Below, one piece after another: positions 1-6,117 of a DNA stretch of 6,529 bases. The position numbers were made by a program, and so were the translations under genes. The notes under the pieces are model-generated. The model saw only the letters and a list, made by a program, of their open reading frames with translations. It had not been told where the DNA came from and made no database searches. Origin of the DNA: JBDKTK01 sp039680225 (lineage in GTDB: Bacteria > Desulfobacterota > Syntrophia > Syntrophales > UBA4778); assembly GCA_039680225.1 (NCBI GenBank), contig JBDKTK010000070.1, forward strand, positions 1 to 6,529, read 5' to 3'. Every line of letters starts with the position of its first letter. The first letter of the stretch is position 1.

Positions 1-439
1 CGGCGATTGTGTTCGGCGGAACGTCTTTTGTTACAACGCTGCCCGCGCCCACTATCGCGTTTTCGCCGATTGTCACGTTGGCGAGGACCGTCGAACCGGA
101 CCCGATCGAAGCGCCTTTCTTCACCGGCGTGAATTCAACCTTCCAGTCGGCTTCCGTCTGCAATGCCCCTCCCGGGTTGGTCGCACGCGGGTAGGTATCG
201 TTCACAAACGTGACGCCGTGGCCGATAAACACGTCATCCTCTATTGTCACGCCCTCGCAGATGAAAGTGTGGCTCGATATTTTGCAGTTCTTCCCGACGC
301 TCGCATTCTTCTGCACTTCGACAAATGTCCCTATTTTAGTATTGTCGCCGATTGCGCAGCCATAAAGGTTTATGAACTTTGCCAGCCTTACGTCCCTGCC
401 GAGCTTTACATCCGCGGAAATGTAGAGGTCGTCTTTCAT
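1..439 (-). CDS. Left-handed beta-helix sugar N-acetyltransferase (WlbB/WbpD-like), C-terminus cut by the window edge
   Basis: The protein starts at the ATG at 439-437 and stays open through base 1, giving 146 visible residues (MKDDLYISADVKLG...). It is built of hexapeptide repeats of the [LIV]-G-x-x-x-x type, e.g. AIGDNTKIG (29-37), ASVGKNCKI (46-54), VTIEDDVFIG (64-73) and a final coil VTIGENAIVGAGSVVTKDVP (122-141), which predicts a trimeric cytoplasmic left-handed beta-helix acyltransferase. The loop with GHGVTFVNDTYPR (73-85) resembles my memory of the UDP-2-acetamido-3-amino-uronate N-acetyltransferases WlbB/WbpD, which use acetyl-CoA to acetylate the 3-amino group. The start codon lies inside the stop of the upstream dehydrogenase (ATGA, 4-bp overlap). 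No strong Shine-Dalgarno is close to it, so translation probably depends on termination-reinitiation. Few residues should be missing, since this family is usually about 150-200 aa. The acetyltransferase fold is near certain. The exact substrate is inferred from similarity and from the dehydrogenase next door, and other amino-sugar acetyltransferases (FdtC-like, PglD-like) remain possible. Confidence 0.9.
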   Translation of the reverse strand, partial: MKDDLYISADVKLGRDVRLAKFINLYGCAIGDNTKIGTFVEVQKNASVGKNCKISSHTFICEGVTIEDDVFIGHGVTFVNDTYPRATNPGGALQTEADWKVEFTPVKKGASIGSGSTVLANVTIGENAIVGAGSVVTKDVPPNTIA

Positions 440-1443
440 ATGTATACGATCTGCCCCATGTTCTTGAGTGACTTTTCCGCAGACTGCAGCAGCTTGACAA
501 CCTGGAGCCCGGCCTGGCCGTCGTTGACGACCCCCCTGAGCCCGTTGCCGATATAATCGACAAAAGTCTCGGCGATCTTTTTCAGGGCCTCGGTCTGTTC
601 AATCTTGGGCACCCAGATATCTCCCGAACGGTAGTCGACGAGCAGGTTGTACTTGCCCTCTTTCGTCCTGACCTGGACTCCCTTGTCGTAAACTTTTATT
701 TTCTCGTCCGGCTCCAGGTCGTTCCAGACAAGCATTTTCTTTTCACCGCCGATCAGGGTAGTCCTGACTTTCACGGGAGAGAGCCAGTTTACAGTGATAT
801 GGGCGATCATCTTGCTTGTGAAATAGAACGTCAGGTACGCGACGTTTTCCTGGCCATCCCGGAAGTGCCCCGCCCCGGTGGCGACTACCGCGGTCGGCAT
901 TTCTCTCATTATATAAAGCATGATCGAGAGGTCGTGGGGGGCGAGGTCCCACATGACATTTATATCGTGCTGGAAAAGGCCCAGGTTGACCCGGATGGAA
1001 TCGAAATAAAAAAGATCTCCCAGCACGTTATCTTCGACGAGCTGCTTGATTTTCCGCACGGCGCCCGTGTACAGGAAGGTGTGGTCCACCATGATCTTCA
1101 GGTTCTTCTTTTCCGCGAGCTCGATAAGGTCCTCGGCCTGCTGGCTGTTGGAGGTGAAGGGCTTCTCGATAAAGACGTGCTTCCCTCCCTCAAGGGCCTT
1201 TTTGGCCAGTTCATAGTGAGTGAACACCGGCGTGACAATTGCGACAGCATCGACGTCCGGCGATTTGATCAACTCTGATAATTCACTGGTGACGTTTATG
1301 TCCGGATAGCTTTTCTTCACTTTTTTCAGGATCTGCTGGTTCATGTCGCAGACCATCACGACTTGAGACCCGTTGGCGCTGTTGAAGTTGCGCACGATGT
1401 TGGGGCCCCAGTAGCCGTAGCCGATAACTCCCATTTTTACCAT
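436..1443 (-). CDS. Gfo/Idh/MocA-family NAD(P)-dependent sugar dehydrogenase
   Basis: This is a complete 335-aa protein, the usual size for the family. The N-terminal Rossmann fold shows GxGxxG at residues 8-13 (GVIGYGYWGPN) and an acidic D33 in VCDMN that should bind the adenine ribose. The family signature EKP is at 93-95. In the C-terminal substrate domain, WDLAPHDLSIM (165-175) holds the likely catalytic His170. This WDLAPHD form is common in dehydrogenases of polysaccharide loci. The start at 1443 is preceded by AAGGAG at 1459-1454 with 10-nt spacing, whereas the internal Met4 would lie 19 nt away. The gene overlaps the acetyltransferase by 4 bp and follows a 199-bp repeat-filled gap. 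With a WlbB-like partner, the best guess is oxidation at C3 of a UDP-N-acetylglucosamine uronic acid (WlbA/WbpB role), before a transaminase that would lie outside the window. Family assignment is strong. The substrate is inference. Confidence 0.93.
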   Translation of the reverse strand: MVKMGVIGYGYWGPNIVRNFNSANGSQVVMVCDMNQQILKKVKKSYPDINVTSELSELIKSPDVDAVAIVTPVFTHYELAKKALEGGKHVFIEKPFTSNSQQAEDLIELAEKKNLKIMVDHTFLYTGAVRKIKQLVEDNVLGDLFYFDSIRVNLGLFQHDINVMWDLAPHDLSIMLYIMREMPTAVVATGAGHFRDGQENVAYLTFYFTSKMIAHITVNWLSPVKVRTTLIGGEKKMLVWNDLEPDEKIKVYDKGVQVRTKEGKYNLLVDYRSGDIWVPKIEQTEALKKIAETFVDYIGNGLRGVVNDGQAGLQVVKLLQSAEKSLKNMGQIVYI

Positions 1444-1453
1444 GACGACTATT

Positions 1454-1459
1454 CTCCTT
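1454..1459 (-). promoter_or_regulatory. Shine-Dalgarno site of the dehydrogenase gene
   Basis: AAGGAG read on the minus strand lies 10 nt before the ATG at 1443-1441. It favours this start over the in-frame ATG three codons later. Confidence 0.7.
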
Positions 1460-1472
1460 GTCTTATCCTCAC

Positions 1473-1491
1473 GGGCGGCCGCCGGCCGCCC
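1473..1491. repeat. Perfect GC-only palindrome (8-bp arms, 3-nt loop)
   Basis: The arms GGGCGGCC and GGCCGCCC are perfectly complementary around a GCC loop. It lies 29 bp upstream of the dehydrogenase start, just before its Shine-Dalgarno, so in the transcript it forms a very stable 5'-leader hairpin. No T-run follows on either strand, so it does not look like an intrinsic terminator. It resembles short dispersed GC palindromes seen in environmental genomes. Copy number cannot be judged from one window. Confidence 0.75.
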
Positions 1492-1531
1492 CTGCAGAGA
1501 TTTATCTTCATTCTATTCGAACAAGAACTGG

Positions 1532-1551
1532 ATTCCCGCCTGCGCGGGAAT
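1532..1551. repeat. dRS3-like 20-bp palindrome (ATTCCC-N8-GGGAAT)
   Basis: The sequence ATTCCCGC-CTGC-GCGGGAAT has perfect 8-bp arms around a 4-nt loop. It fits the ATTCCC-N8-GGGAAT consensus of the dRS3 repeat described in Neisseria, where such sites serve as targets for filamentous-phage integration. The wider context (CTGGATTCCCGCCTGCGCGGGAATGAC) matches a dispersed repeat I recall from many unrelated environmental genomes. The palindrome itself is directly visible. The link to a mobile element is inference, since no transposase or integrase is present here. Confidence 0.8.
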
Positions 1552-1563
1552 GACTCTTCAGGC

Positions 1564-1634
1564 CACTGAGCTTGCGTTCACTGAGCTTGTCGAAGTGACC
1601 CCAATAAATTGCACCCTTCGACAGGCTCAGGGTG
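1564..1634. repeat. REP-like element: tandem CACTGAGCTTG copies plus a long imperfect inverted repeat
   Basis: CACTGAGCTTG occurs twice in direct orientation (1564-1574 and 1579-1589). The second copy extends to form CTGAGCTTGTCGAAG (1581-1595), which pairs with CTTCGACAGGCTCAG (1616-1630) at 14 of 15 positions across a 20-nt loop. It begins 8 bp beyond the stop codon of the sugar transferase, so the transcript would carry a long hairpin right after that gene. No T-tract follows on the minus strand, so termination is not supported. RNA stabilisation or partial attenuation is possible. The TTCGACAGGCTCAGGGTG core is, from memory, a widespread dispersed repeat. Confidence 0.75.
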
Positions 1635-1642
1635 CTGTCATT

Positions 1643-2782
1643 TTAATACGCCCCTTTGCCCATCAGGACTACGCGGGGGGTTTTGAACAAAATCTTGATG
1701 TCTTTCCAGAGACTCCAATTCTCGATGTAATCCAGGTCCATTCTCACCATCTCGTCGAAAGTGGTCGTGCTGCGGCCTGTGACCTGCCACAGCCCGGTGA
1801 TGCCCGGCTTGCAGGACAGGAGGCGGCGCTTGTGCCAGACGTCGTACATATCGCATTCATACGGAATGGGCGGGCGCGGGCCCACGAGCGACATCTCCCC
1901 CGTGAGCACGTTAATGAACTGCGGGATTTCGTCGAGGCTGCTCTTCCTGAGAAAACGGCCGAACGGGGTTATCCTGGGATCATCGGTCATTTTGTAAATT
2001 ATATTTTCGCTCGATTCTTTTTTGCTCTCCTCGATCAGTTTGCGGACATACTCCTGGTGGCTGCGCGGGTCGTTATCCGTGTACATGGACCGGAACTTCA
2101 GGAACATGAATTTCCTGCCGTTCAGTCCCAGCCTCTCCTGGCGGAAAAATACCGGCCCGGGCGAAGTGAGCTTTATCCCGATTGCAATTCCGGCAAGCAG
2201 CGGCGAAACGAGCAGCAGCGCCAGGAAGCTCCACACAATGTCGATCGACCGTTTGACTATCAGCGAACTCTTTTTGGTAATTTTTTTCCAGGAATGGTCC
2301 GGATAAAGGTTATCGTCAAAAATATTGCCTTCGCCTTCGGAGTCTTTATCGAGGTGTTCCGGGTAAACATGGAAGGATATTTTTATTTTCCGGAATAACT
2401 TGTCATAATTTCTTTTGTAATAAGCGCGGGCAACTTTCTGGAAGATTTTCCTTTTGGAAGTCTCATCGATCTTAAGCATGTCTGTGAAAATCACCCCAAT
2501 GATCCTGTCTTCTTCGTACCAGCCCTTGATATCCGTTTCCCGGAGGGAGGAATCGAGGATGCATCTGATCTCTTCCGCATAAGCCAGGCGTTCCATCTTC
2601 GTGAGGTCCCCCAGGTTGACAAGCATCAGCAGGAAGGGCACGTTCGATCTCTCAGTCCGCTTCCTCTCGATTTTTAGCATGTGGAGGAAATGGGTCTCAG
2701 AATAGAAGACGGCTTCCGGGCCCTCTTTGGCCTTTTTGACTATTGATAACTTTTCCAGGATAAACTTGTTAATTCCCGGCAT
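1643..2782 (-). CDS. Polyprenyl-phosphate sugar-1-phosphate transferase with a degenerate GGDEF-like N-terminal domain
   Basis: The protein (379 aa from the chosen start) has two parts. Residues about 175-379 form a complete bacterial sugar transferase of the WbaP/WcaJ/PglC type. It has KRSID (177-181), a membrane segment about 180-206 with the helix-breaking Ser-Pro (193-194) of re-entrant monotopic enzymes, KFRSM (229-233), the Asp-Glu catalytic dyad in DEIPQ (284-288), GPRPP (301-305) and GITGLWQV (327-334). It should move a sugar-1-phosphate from a nucleotide sugar to undecaprenyl phosphate on the cytoplasmic face, which starts the repeat unit. Residues about 25-145 replace the usual membrane-spanning N-terminus. 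They look like a GGDEF fold: PFLLMLVNLGDL (49-60), LRETD (80-84), then YEEDRI (89-94) where YGGDEF is expected, and KISFHVYPEH (134-143). The catalytic glycines are gone while RxxD remains. A TTG at 2788 is also in frame, but the Shine-Dalgarno favours ATG 2782. It follows the kinase gene by 80 bp. The transferase is certain, the sugar is unknown, and the GGDEF relationship is my alignment by eye. Confidence 0.95.
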   Translation of the reverse strand: MPGINKFILEKLSIVKKAKEGPEAVFYSETHFLHMLKIERKRTERSNVPFLLMLVNLGDLTKMERLAYAEEIRCILDSSLRETDIKGWYEEDRIIGVIFTDMLKIDETSKRKIFQKVARAYYKRNYDKLFRKIKISFHVYPEHLDKDSEGEGNIFDDNLYPDHSWKKITKKSSLIVKRSIDIVWSFLALLLVSPLLAGIAIGIKLTSPGPVFFRQERLGLNGRKFMFLKFRSMYTDNDPRSHQEYVRKLIEESKKESSENIIYKMTDDPRITPFGRFLRKSSLDEIPQFINVLTGEMSLVGPRPPIPYECDMYDVWHKRRLLSCKPGITGLWQVTGRSTTTFDEMVRMDLDYIENWSLWKDIKILFKTPRVVLMGKGAY

Positions 2783-2789
2783 TGACAAT

Positions 2790-2795
2790 CTCCTT
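2790..2795 (-). promoter_or_regulatory. Shine-Dalgarno site deciding the sugar transferase start
   Basis: AAGGAG on the minus strand ends 7 nt before the ATG at 2782-2780 but only 1 nt before the in-frame TTG at 2788-2786. The spacing picks the ATG and removes two residues from the longer reading. Confidence 0.8.
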
Positions 2796-2862
2796 TTTGT
2801 AACGCAACGTGAATGAATAAACCGGCCAGGAAGAAGCGCCGAATATAAACCGGGTGCACTGC

Positions 2863-3720
2863 TCAGTTTTTCTTTTTAAAACCTATCTTGCCTAAAAATC
2901 CTCCTTTTTTTGTCTCCTCTTCGGGCTTGCCGTACTGGTAATAGTAGTAACTGTATTTTGTCCCGAAAAAGCGGGAATGCATCGCTTCCGTCATGAACTT
3001 GACGTCGTTGAGAACGACTCCTATTATTTTATTTTTGTCCAGGACCTTCATCGCCTGCTCGACCGAATCGCGCCCTGTGGAATCGGCCCTGACTACAAGG
3101 ACTATGCCGTCGACCATCTTGGTAAGGACGCTCGGCTCTGTCGTGGCCAGGATCGGAGAGGAATCGAAAATTATGTAGCGGTCCTCGTAGCGGGACTTTA
3201 AATCATTGATCAGGGAATTCATTTTTTTCGAGCCGATCAACTCGACGGGATTCTCCTGGGAGCTTCCCCCGCTCAGGATGCTGAGTTTCTTTATGTCGGT
3301 CTTGATCAGCAGTTCCGATATATCCTTTTTGTCCAGGAGGTAATCCGAAAGGCCTGCCGCCTTTTCCTGGCCGAACCAGCGGGAGAGCGAGGGATTGCGC
3401 AGGTCGCAGTCGACAAGGAGTGCGTAGCTGTCGTACTCGGTTGCTATTGTGACGGCAAGGTTGGCGGCGATGAAGCTTTTCCCCTCCGAGCCCAGCGCGC
3501 TTGTCACCAGGATTGTCCTCGGGGGGTCTTCCGCCCTCTCCCTGAAAATATGGGTCCTCAACCTGCGGAACTGCTCGGCGACCGTGGAGGACGACTCGTA
3601 GAAGGAAACGAGCATGCTGTCAAGCACTGTTGCTTCCGGGTCGGTTTTAACCGGGACCTCCTCGATTTCGTCAAAGCGGTCCTTCTCGATTTTCTCAAGA
3701 GCATCAAACATCTTACCCAT
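2863..3720 (-). CDS. CpsD/CapB-type cytoplasmic tyrosine autokinase (BY-kinase) of EPS assembly
   Basis: This is a 285-aa P-loop protein without a membrane segment. It has Walker A SALGSEGKS (74-82), the BY-kinase Walker A' motif LLVDCDLRNPS (101-111) and Walker B IIFDSSP (183-189). A C-terminal tyrosine cluster (Y256, Y258-261, Y263) is the usual autophosphorylation site. A Lys-rich tail ends the protein. Such kinases bind the cytoplasmic tail of a separate Wzz-like partner and cycle between phosphorylated and unphosphorylated states to control polymer length. The partner is encoded two genes upstream here. The MGKMFDALEK start resembles kinases of the XrtA-associated type. Its ATG lies inside the end of the ATPase gene (8-bp overlap), with a GGGGGA Shine-Dalgarno about 8 nt ahead. 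MinD/ParA-type ATPases are excluded by the tyrosine cluster and the context. Confidence 0.95.
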   Translation of the reverse strand: MGKMFDALEKIEKDRFDEIEEVPVKTDPEATVLDSMLVSFYESSSTVAEQFRRLRTHIFRERAEDPPRTILVTSALGSEGKSFIAANLAVTIATEYDSYALLVDCDLRNPSLSRWFGQEKAAGLSDYLLDKKDISELLIKTDIKKLSILSGGSSQENPVELIGSKKMNSLINDLKSRYEDRYIIFDSSPILATTEPSVLTKMVDGIVLVVRADSTGRDSVEQAMKVLDKNKIIGVVLNDVKFMTEAMHSRFFGTKYSYYYYQYGKPEEETKKGGFLGKIGFKKKN

Positions 3721-4657
3721 GTATCATTTCCCCCAGTATCTTCAGTATTCCGCTGTGGTATCCCCAGACAATCGCCATGATCACAACCGCCGCGGCCAGA
3801 AAAGCCATAGCGGGGTGCAGCTTCGCACGGTTTTCGGACTTGGGCTTGTTGGACACGTCAAGTTCCCTGATAACATCCCTGATAACGCCTTTGTTGAGGC
3901 GCTTTGCCCCCCTCGCGAATCCGGTCAGCAGGGCGTTGTCGCAGATGACGTTGATGAGCCTCGGGATCCCTTTCGAGTATCTGAAAATCTCGTCAATGGA
4001 CCCCTTGTCGAATATCCGCAGGTCCCTGCTCCTTGCTCTCTTTATGCGATAGAGTATGTATTCCGCCGTTTCCTCGCGGGTCAGCGGCTTGAGATCGAAA
4101 CGCACAGTGACCCTCTGCTTGAGGGGCCTGAACCTGTCGGTGTTGAGGATATCTGTAAGTTCCGGCTGGCCCATGAGGATGACATTGAGGAGCTTGCTCT
4201 TCGATGTCTCAAGGTTGGTGAGCATCCGGACCAGGTCCAGCAGGTCGGGGTCCATCGCCTGCGCCTCGTCTATTATCAGGAAGACCTTTTCCCTCCTCTC
4301 ATAGCACTGCAGGAGGAATTCATGCAGGGCGGAAACCAGCTTCCCGTCCGAGAGTCCCTCCGGGACCTCTACGCCCAGGTCCCTGCAGATGAACTCCAGG
4401 AAATCCGACCTGTTCATGATGGGATTGAATATATAGGTAGTCCGGGCCACGCCGTTCAGCTGATTGAGGAGCTTGCGGATAAGTATGGTCTTTCCGGAGC
4501 CCACTTCACCCGTAAGGACTGTGAAGCTCTTGCCTTCCTTGATCGCGTACTTGAGATTGGCGAGCCCCTCCTTGTGATTCTCGCTTGCAAAAAAGAAGTC
4601 GGGGTCCGGGGTTATCTCAAACGGTTTTTCTTTTAGTCCATAGAATATTTCGTACAT
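3713..4657 (-). CDS. ExeA/GspA-like AAA+ ATPase of the XrtA/PEP-CTERM EPS type, with a C-terminal membrane anchor
   Basis: The 314-aa protein opens with MYEIFYGLKEKPFEITPDPDFFF, the hallmark start of ExeA-like secretion ATPases. It has Walker A GEVGSGKT (50-57), Walker B FLIIDEAQ (126-133), a sensor-1 stretch NVILMGQPEL (158-167) and QRVTVRFDLKPLT (181-193) with candidate arginine-finger residues. The C-terminal helical lid contains SKGIPRLINVICDNALL (228-244). After a charged linker, one hydrophobic helix (about 283-300) should place a 14-residue tail in the periplasm. The peptidoglycan-binding domain of classical ExeA/GspA is absent. In XrtA-associated EPS loci this ATPase sits beside Wzz and kinase genes. 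Its exact role is not known to me, but powering or remodelling the export complex is likely. The ATG lies 41 bp inside the Wzz gene, with only a weak AGAGAG-like ribosome site, so coupling to Wzz translation is probable. Confidence 0.93.
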   Translation of the reverse strand: MYEIFYGLKEKPFEITPDPDFFFASENHKEGLANLKYAIKEGKSFTVLTGEVGSGKTILIRKLLNQLNGVARTTYIFNPIMNRSDFLEFICRDLGVEVPEGLSDGKLVSALHEFLLQCYERREKVFLIIDEAQAMDPDLLDLVRMLTNLETSKSKLLNVILMGQPELTDILNTDRFRPLKQRVTVRFDLKPLTREETAEYILYRIKRARSRDLRIFDKGSIDEIFRYSKGIPRLINVICDNALLTGFARGAKRLNKGVIRDVIRELDVSNKPKSENRAKLHPAMAFLAAAVVIMAIVWGYHSGILKILGEMIHG

Positions 4658-6107
4658 TGAAACCGCTCTCTTCTTCTTTTTCTATTCGCGGAATATTCGC
4701 CAGCACTTTGAGGCCGAAAGCCTTTTCAAGATCGCCCGCCTCGTGGAAAGTGCGGTCGGACTGCTCGACCAGGAAAGCTGTTGCGAATCCCGCGGCGATG
4801 CCCAGGGCCAGGCCGATCAGGTAAAGCTTCGGTATGTTCGGAGAAAAGGGTTTTTCCGGGACCCTGGCCGGGTCGATAACCTTGAACTGCTCGCCCTTCT
4901 GCCGCCTCTCCAGGTTCTCCGCCTGCTGGGCGTCCTGGCTTTTCTTCAGCAGCCGCTCGTAAGTTTCCTTGGTGTTCTGGTACTCTCTCATGAGAGACGC
5001 CATATCCTGCTCTCTCATCGGGACCTTCTCGATCCGTGAGCGGTAGTTGCCTATTTGCCGCGCGATCTGGTCGGATTCCCCGTGGAGCCGCTTGATCTCC
5101 AGTTCCGTCGCGGCAAGCTGGCCCTTTACCTCCCGGTAACGGGGGTCCCTGGCAATATTGTAGGTGTCCTTGTTCTTCTCCAGGTCGGCAAGTTTCTTCT
5201 TGGTCGAAATGACATCAGGGTGAGTTTCGGTATATTTCGTCCTCAGGTCCTGAAGTTGACGGGTGAGGGCCTCTTTCTGCGTTTCATAGGAACCGGTCCC
5301 GTCCCCCGACTTACCTTCCGGAGTGCGGCCATCCTTGCCCGGCAGATATGATGCGCCGGCTCCCGATTCCATATCCGATAACTGCTTCTGCAGGAACAGT
5401 TTCCTGTCCTGGGCGGCCCTCAGGCTCTCTCCTATCCTCTGGGCCTGGGTCTGCAGCTGCTCGAAAATTTTCAGGTTCGTGTCCCGCTGTTCCGGAAGCT
5501 CTCCCATGAAACGTTTTTTGTACTGGGCTATCTGCGATTCCTGGGCATCGAGCGTGGCCTTCACCGCCGTCAGTTCTGTGGATAAAAATTCCGTTGTCCC
5601 CATTGCCTGCTGCTCTCTAACCTTCAGGTTCTCCTCAATAAACAGCGAGGCAAGGCGGTTGGCCACCGACGTAACGACCTGGGGGTCCTCCCCCATGTAA
5701 TTTATGGTGAAATATCCCCGCTCCTCTTTCTTGGTGGGGAGCTCGAGCTTGATATTTTTCTGCATCAGCTCAACTACTTCTTCTGCAGACATATTCTTTC
5801 GCTCTTTCTGGTACAGGCGCATTTCGTTGATGATCTGCTCGAGCCTGGTGCGGCTCATGACTTCCTGGGCAATGGTCTGGAGCCGCTCCTCGATCCTTGC
5901 CGTTACCGTAGTGGGCACAAAGGCCTCGGGCACGCGCTGCGGCGTGACCAGGACCAGCGTCGTGGCCTTGTATTCACGGGGGGCAAAAATGCAGTACACT
6001 GAAATGCCCAGCAGGACCACGATGAAAGGCACGACCATGAACCACACCCTGCGCCGCAGGATTTCGAGGTAGTCTGTCATGTTGTATGATTTTTCCGGAT
6101 TGATCAT
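4617..6107 (-). CDS. Wzz/GNVR-type polysaccharide chain-length determinant (XrtA-system-like)
   Basis: The 496-aa inner-membrane protein has a short cytoplasmic N-terminus with YNMTDYLEILRRRVW (8-22), a first membrane helix (about 22-41), a large periplasmic part and a second membrane helix (about 427-447). A cytoplasmic tail of about 50 residues (LEKAFGLKVLANIPRI, 460-475) follows and should dock the kinase. The periplasmic part carries two long coiled-coil stretches (about 170-248 and 276-400), the GNVR-type KYTETHPDV (291-299) and the membrane-proximal FKVIDPARVPEKPFSPN (408-424). A Gly/Ser-rich low-complexity linker (about 248-274) lies between the coils. No kinase domain is fused to it; the kinase is a separate gene. 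The start at 6107 has GAGG 6 nt upstream, overlapping the stop of the barrel gene, so Met10 is not chosen. It sets polymer length and links polymerisation with export. Confidence 0.95.
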   Translation of the reverse strand: MINPEKSYNMTDYLEILRRRVWFMVVPFIVVLLGISVYCIFAPREYKATTLVLVTPQRVPEAFVPTTVTARIEERLQTIAQEVMSRTRLEQIINEMRLYQKERKNMSAEEVVELMQKNIKLELPTKKEERGYFTINYMGEDPQVVTSVANRLASLFIEENLKVREQQAMGTTEFLSTELTAVKATLDAQESQIAQYKKRFMGELPEQRDTNLKIFEQLQTQAQRIGESLRAAQDRKLFLQKQLSDMESGAGASYLPGKDGRTPEGKSGDGTGSYETQKEALTRQLQDLRTKYTETHPDVISTKKKLADLEKNKDTYNIARDPRYREVKGQLAATELEIKRLHGESDQIARQIGNYRSRIEKVPMREQDMASLMREYQNTKETYERLLKKSQDAQQAENLERRQKGEQFKVIDPARVPEKPFSPNIPKLYLIGLALGIAAGFATAFLVEQSDRTFHEAGDLEKAFGLKVLANIPRIEKEEESGFNVRNILWTKRKTV

Positions 6108-6113
6108 AAGTAA

Positions 6114-6117
6114 CCTC
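6114..6117 (-). promoter_or_regulatory. Shine-Dalgarno of the chain-length gene embedded in the upstream stop codon
   Basis: GAGG on the minus strand overlaps the TGA stop of the barrel gene (TGAGG) and lies 6 nt before ATG 6107. The ribosome that terminates on the barrel gene is thus placed to restart on the chain-length gene. Confidence 0.65.

Noticed and set aside
1473..1491. GC hairpin as an intrinsic terminator.
   Set aside because: There is no T-run after the stem on either strand, and it sits only a few bases before a Shine-Dalgarno.
1500..1531. A possible minus-strand promoter (TTGTTC with a GATAAA-like box).
   Set aside because: The spacing between the boxes is about 12 nt, too short for a sigma-70 promoter.
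1444..1634. CRISPR array or integron-like array.
   Set aside because: The three repeat types differ from each other and there are no regularly spaced identical repeats or spacers.
1442..2398. A 318-codon open frame on the plus strand crossing the repeat region.
   Set aside because: It runs through the palindromic repeats and antisense to the sugar transferase. It has no recognisable motif or ribosome site.
2817..2853. ATAAACCGG occurs twice (2817-2825 and 2845-2853) in the 80-bp gap between kinase and sugar transferase, 28 bp apart.
   Set aside because: A 9-bp direct repeat could be an operator pair, but there is no clear promoter beside it and only two copies. I cannot separate it from chance.
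3614..4636. A 340-codon open frame on the plus strand.
   Set aside because: It is entirely antisense to the kinase and ATPase genes, which have clear motifs. Its translation shows no domain or sensible composition, so it is a shadow caused by the codon bias of the real genes.
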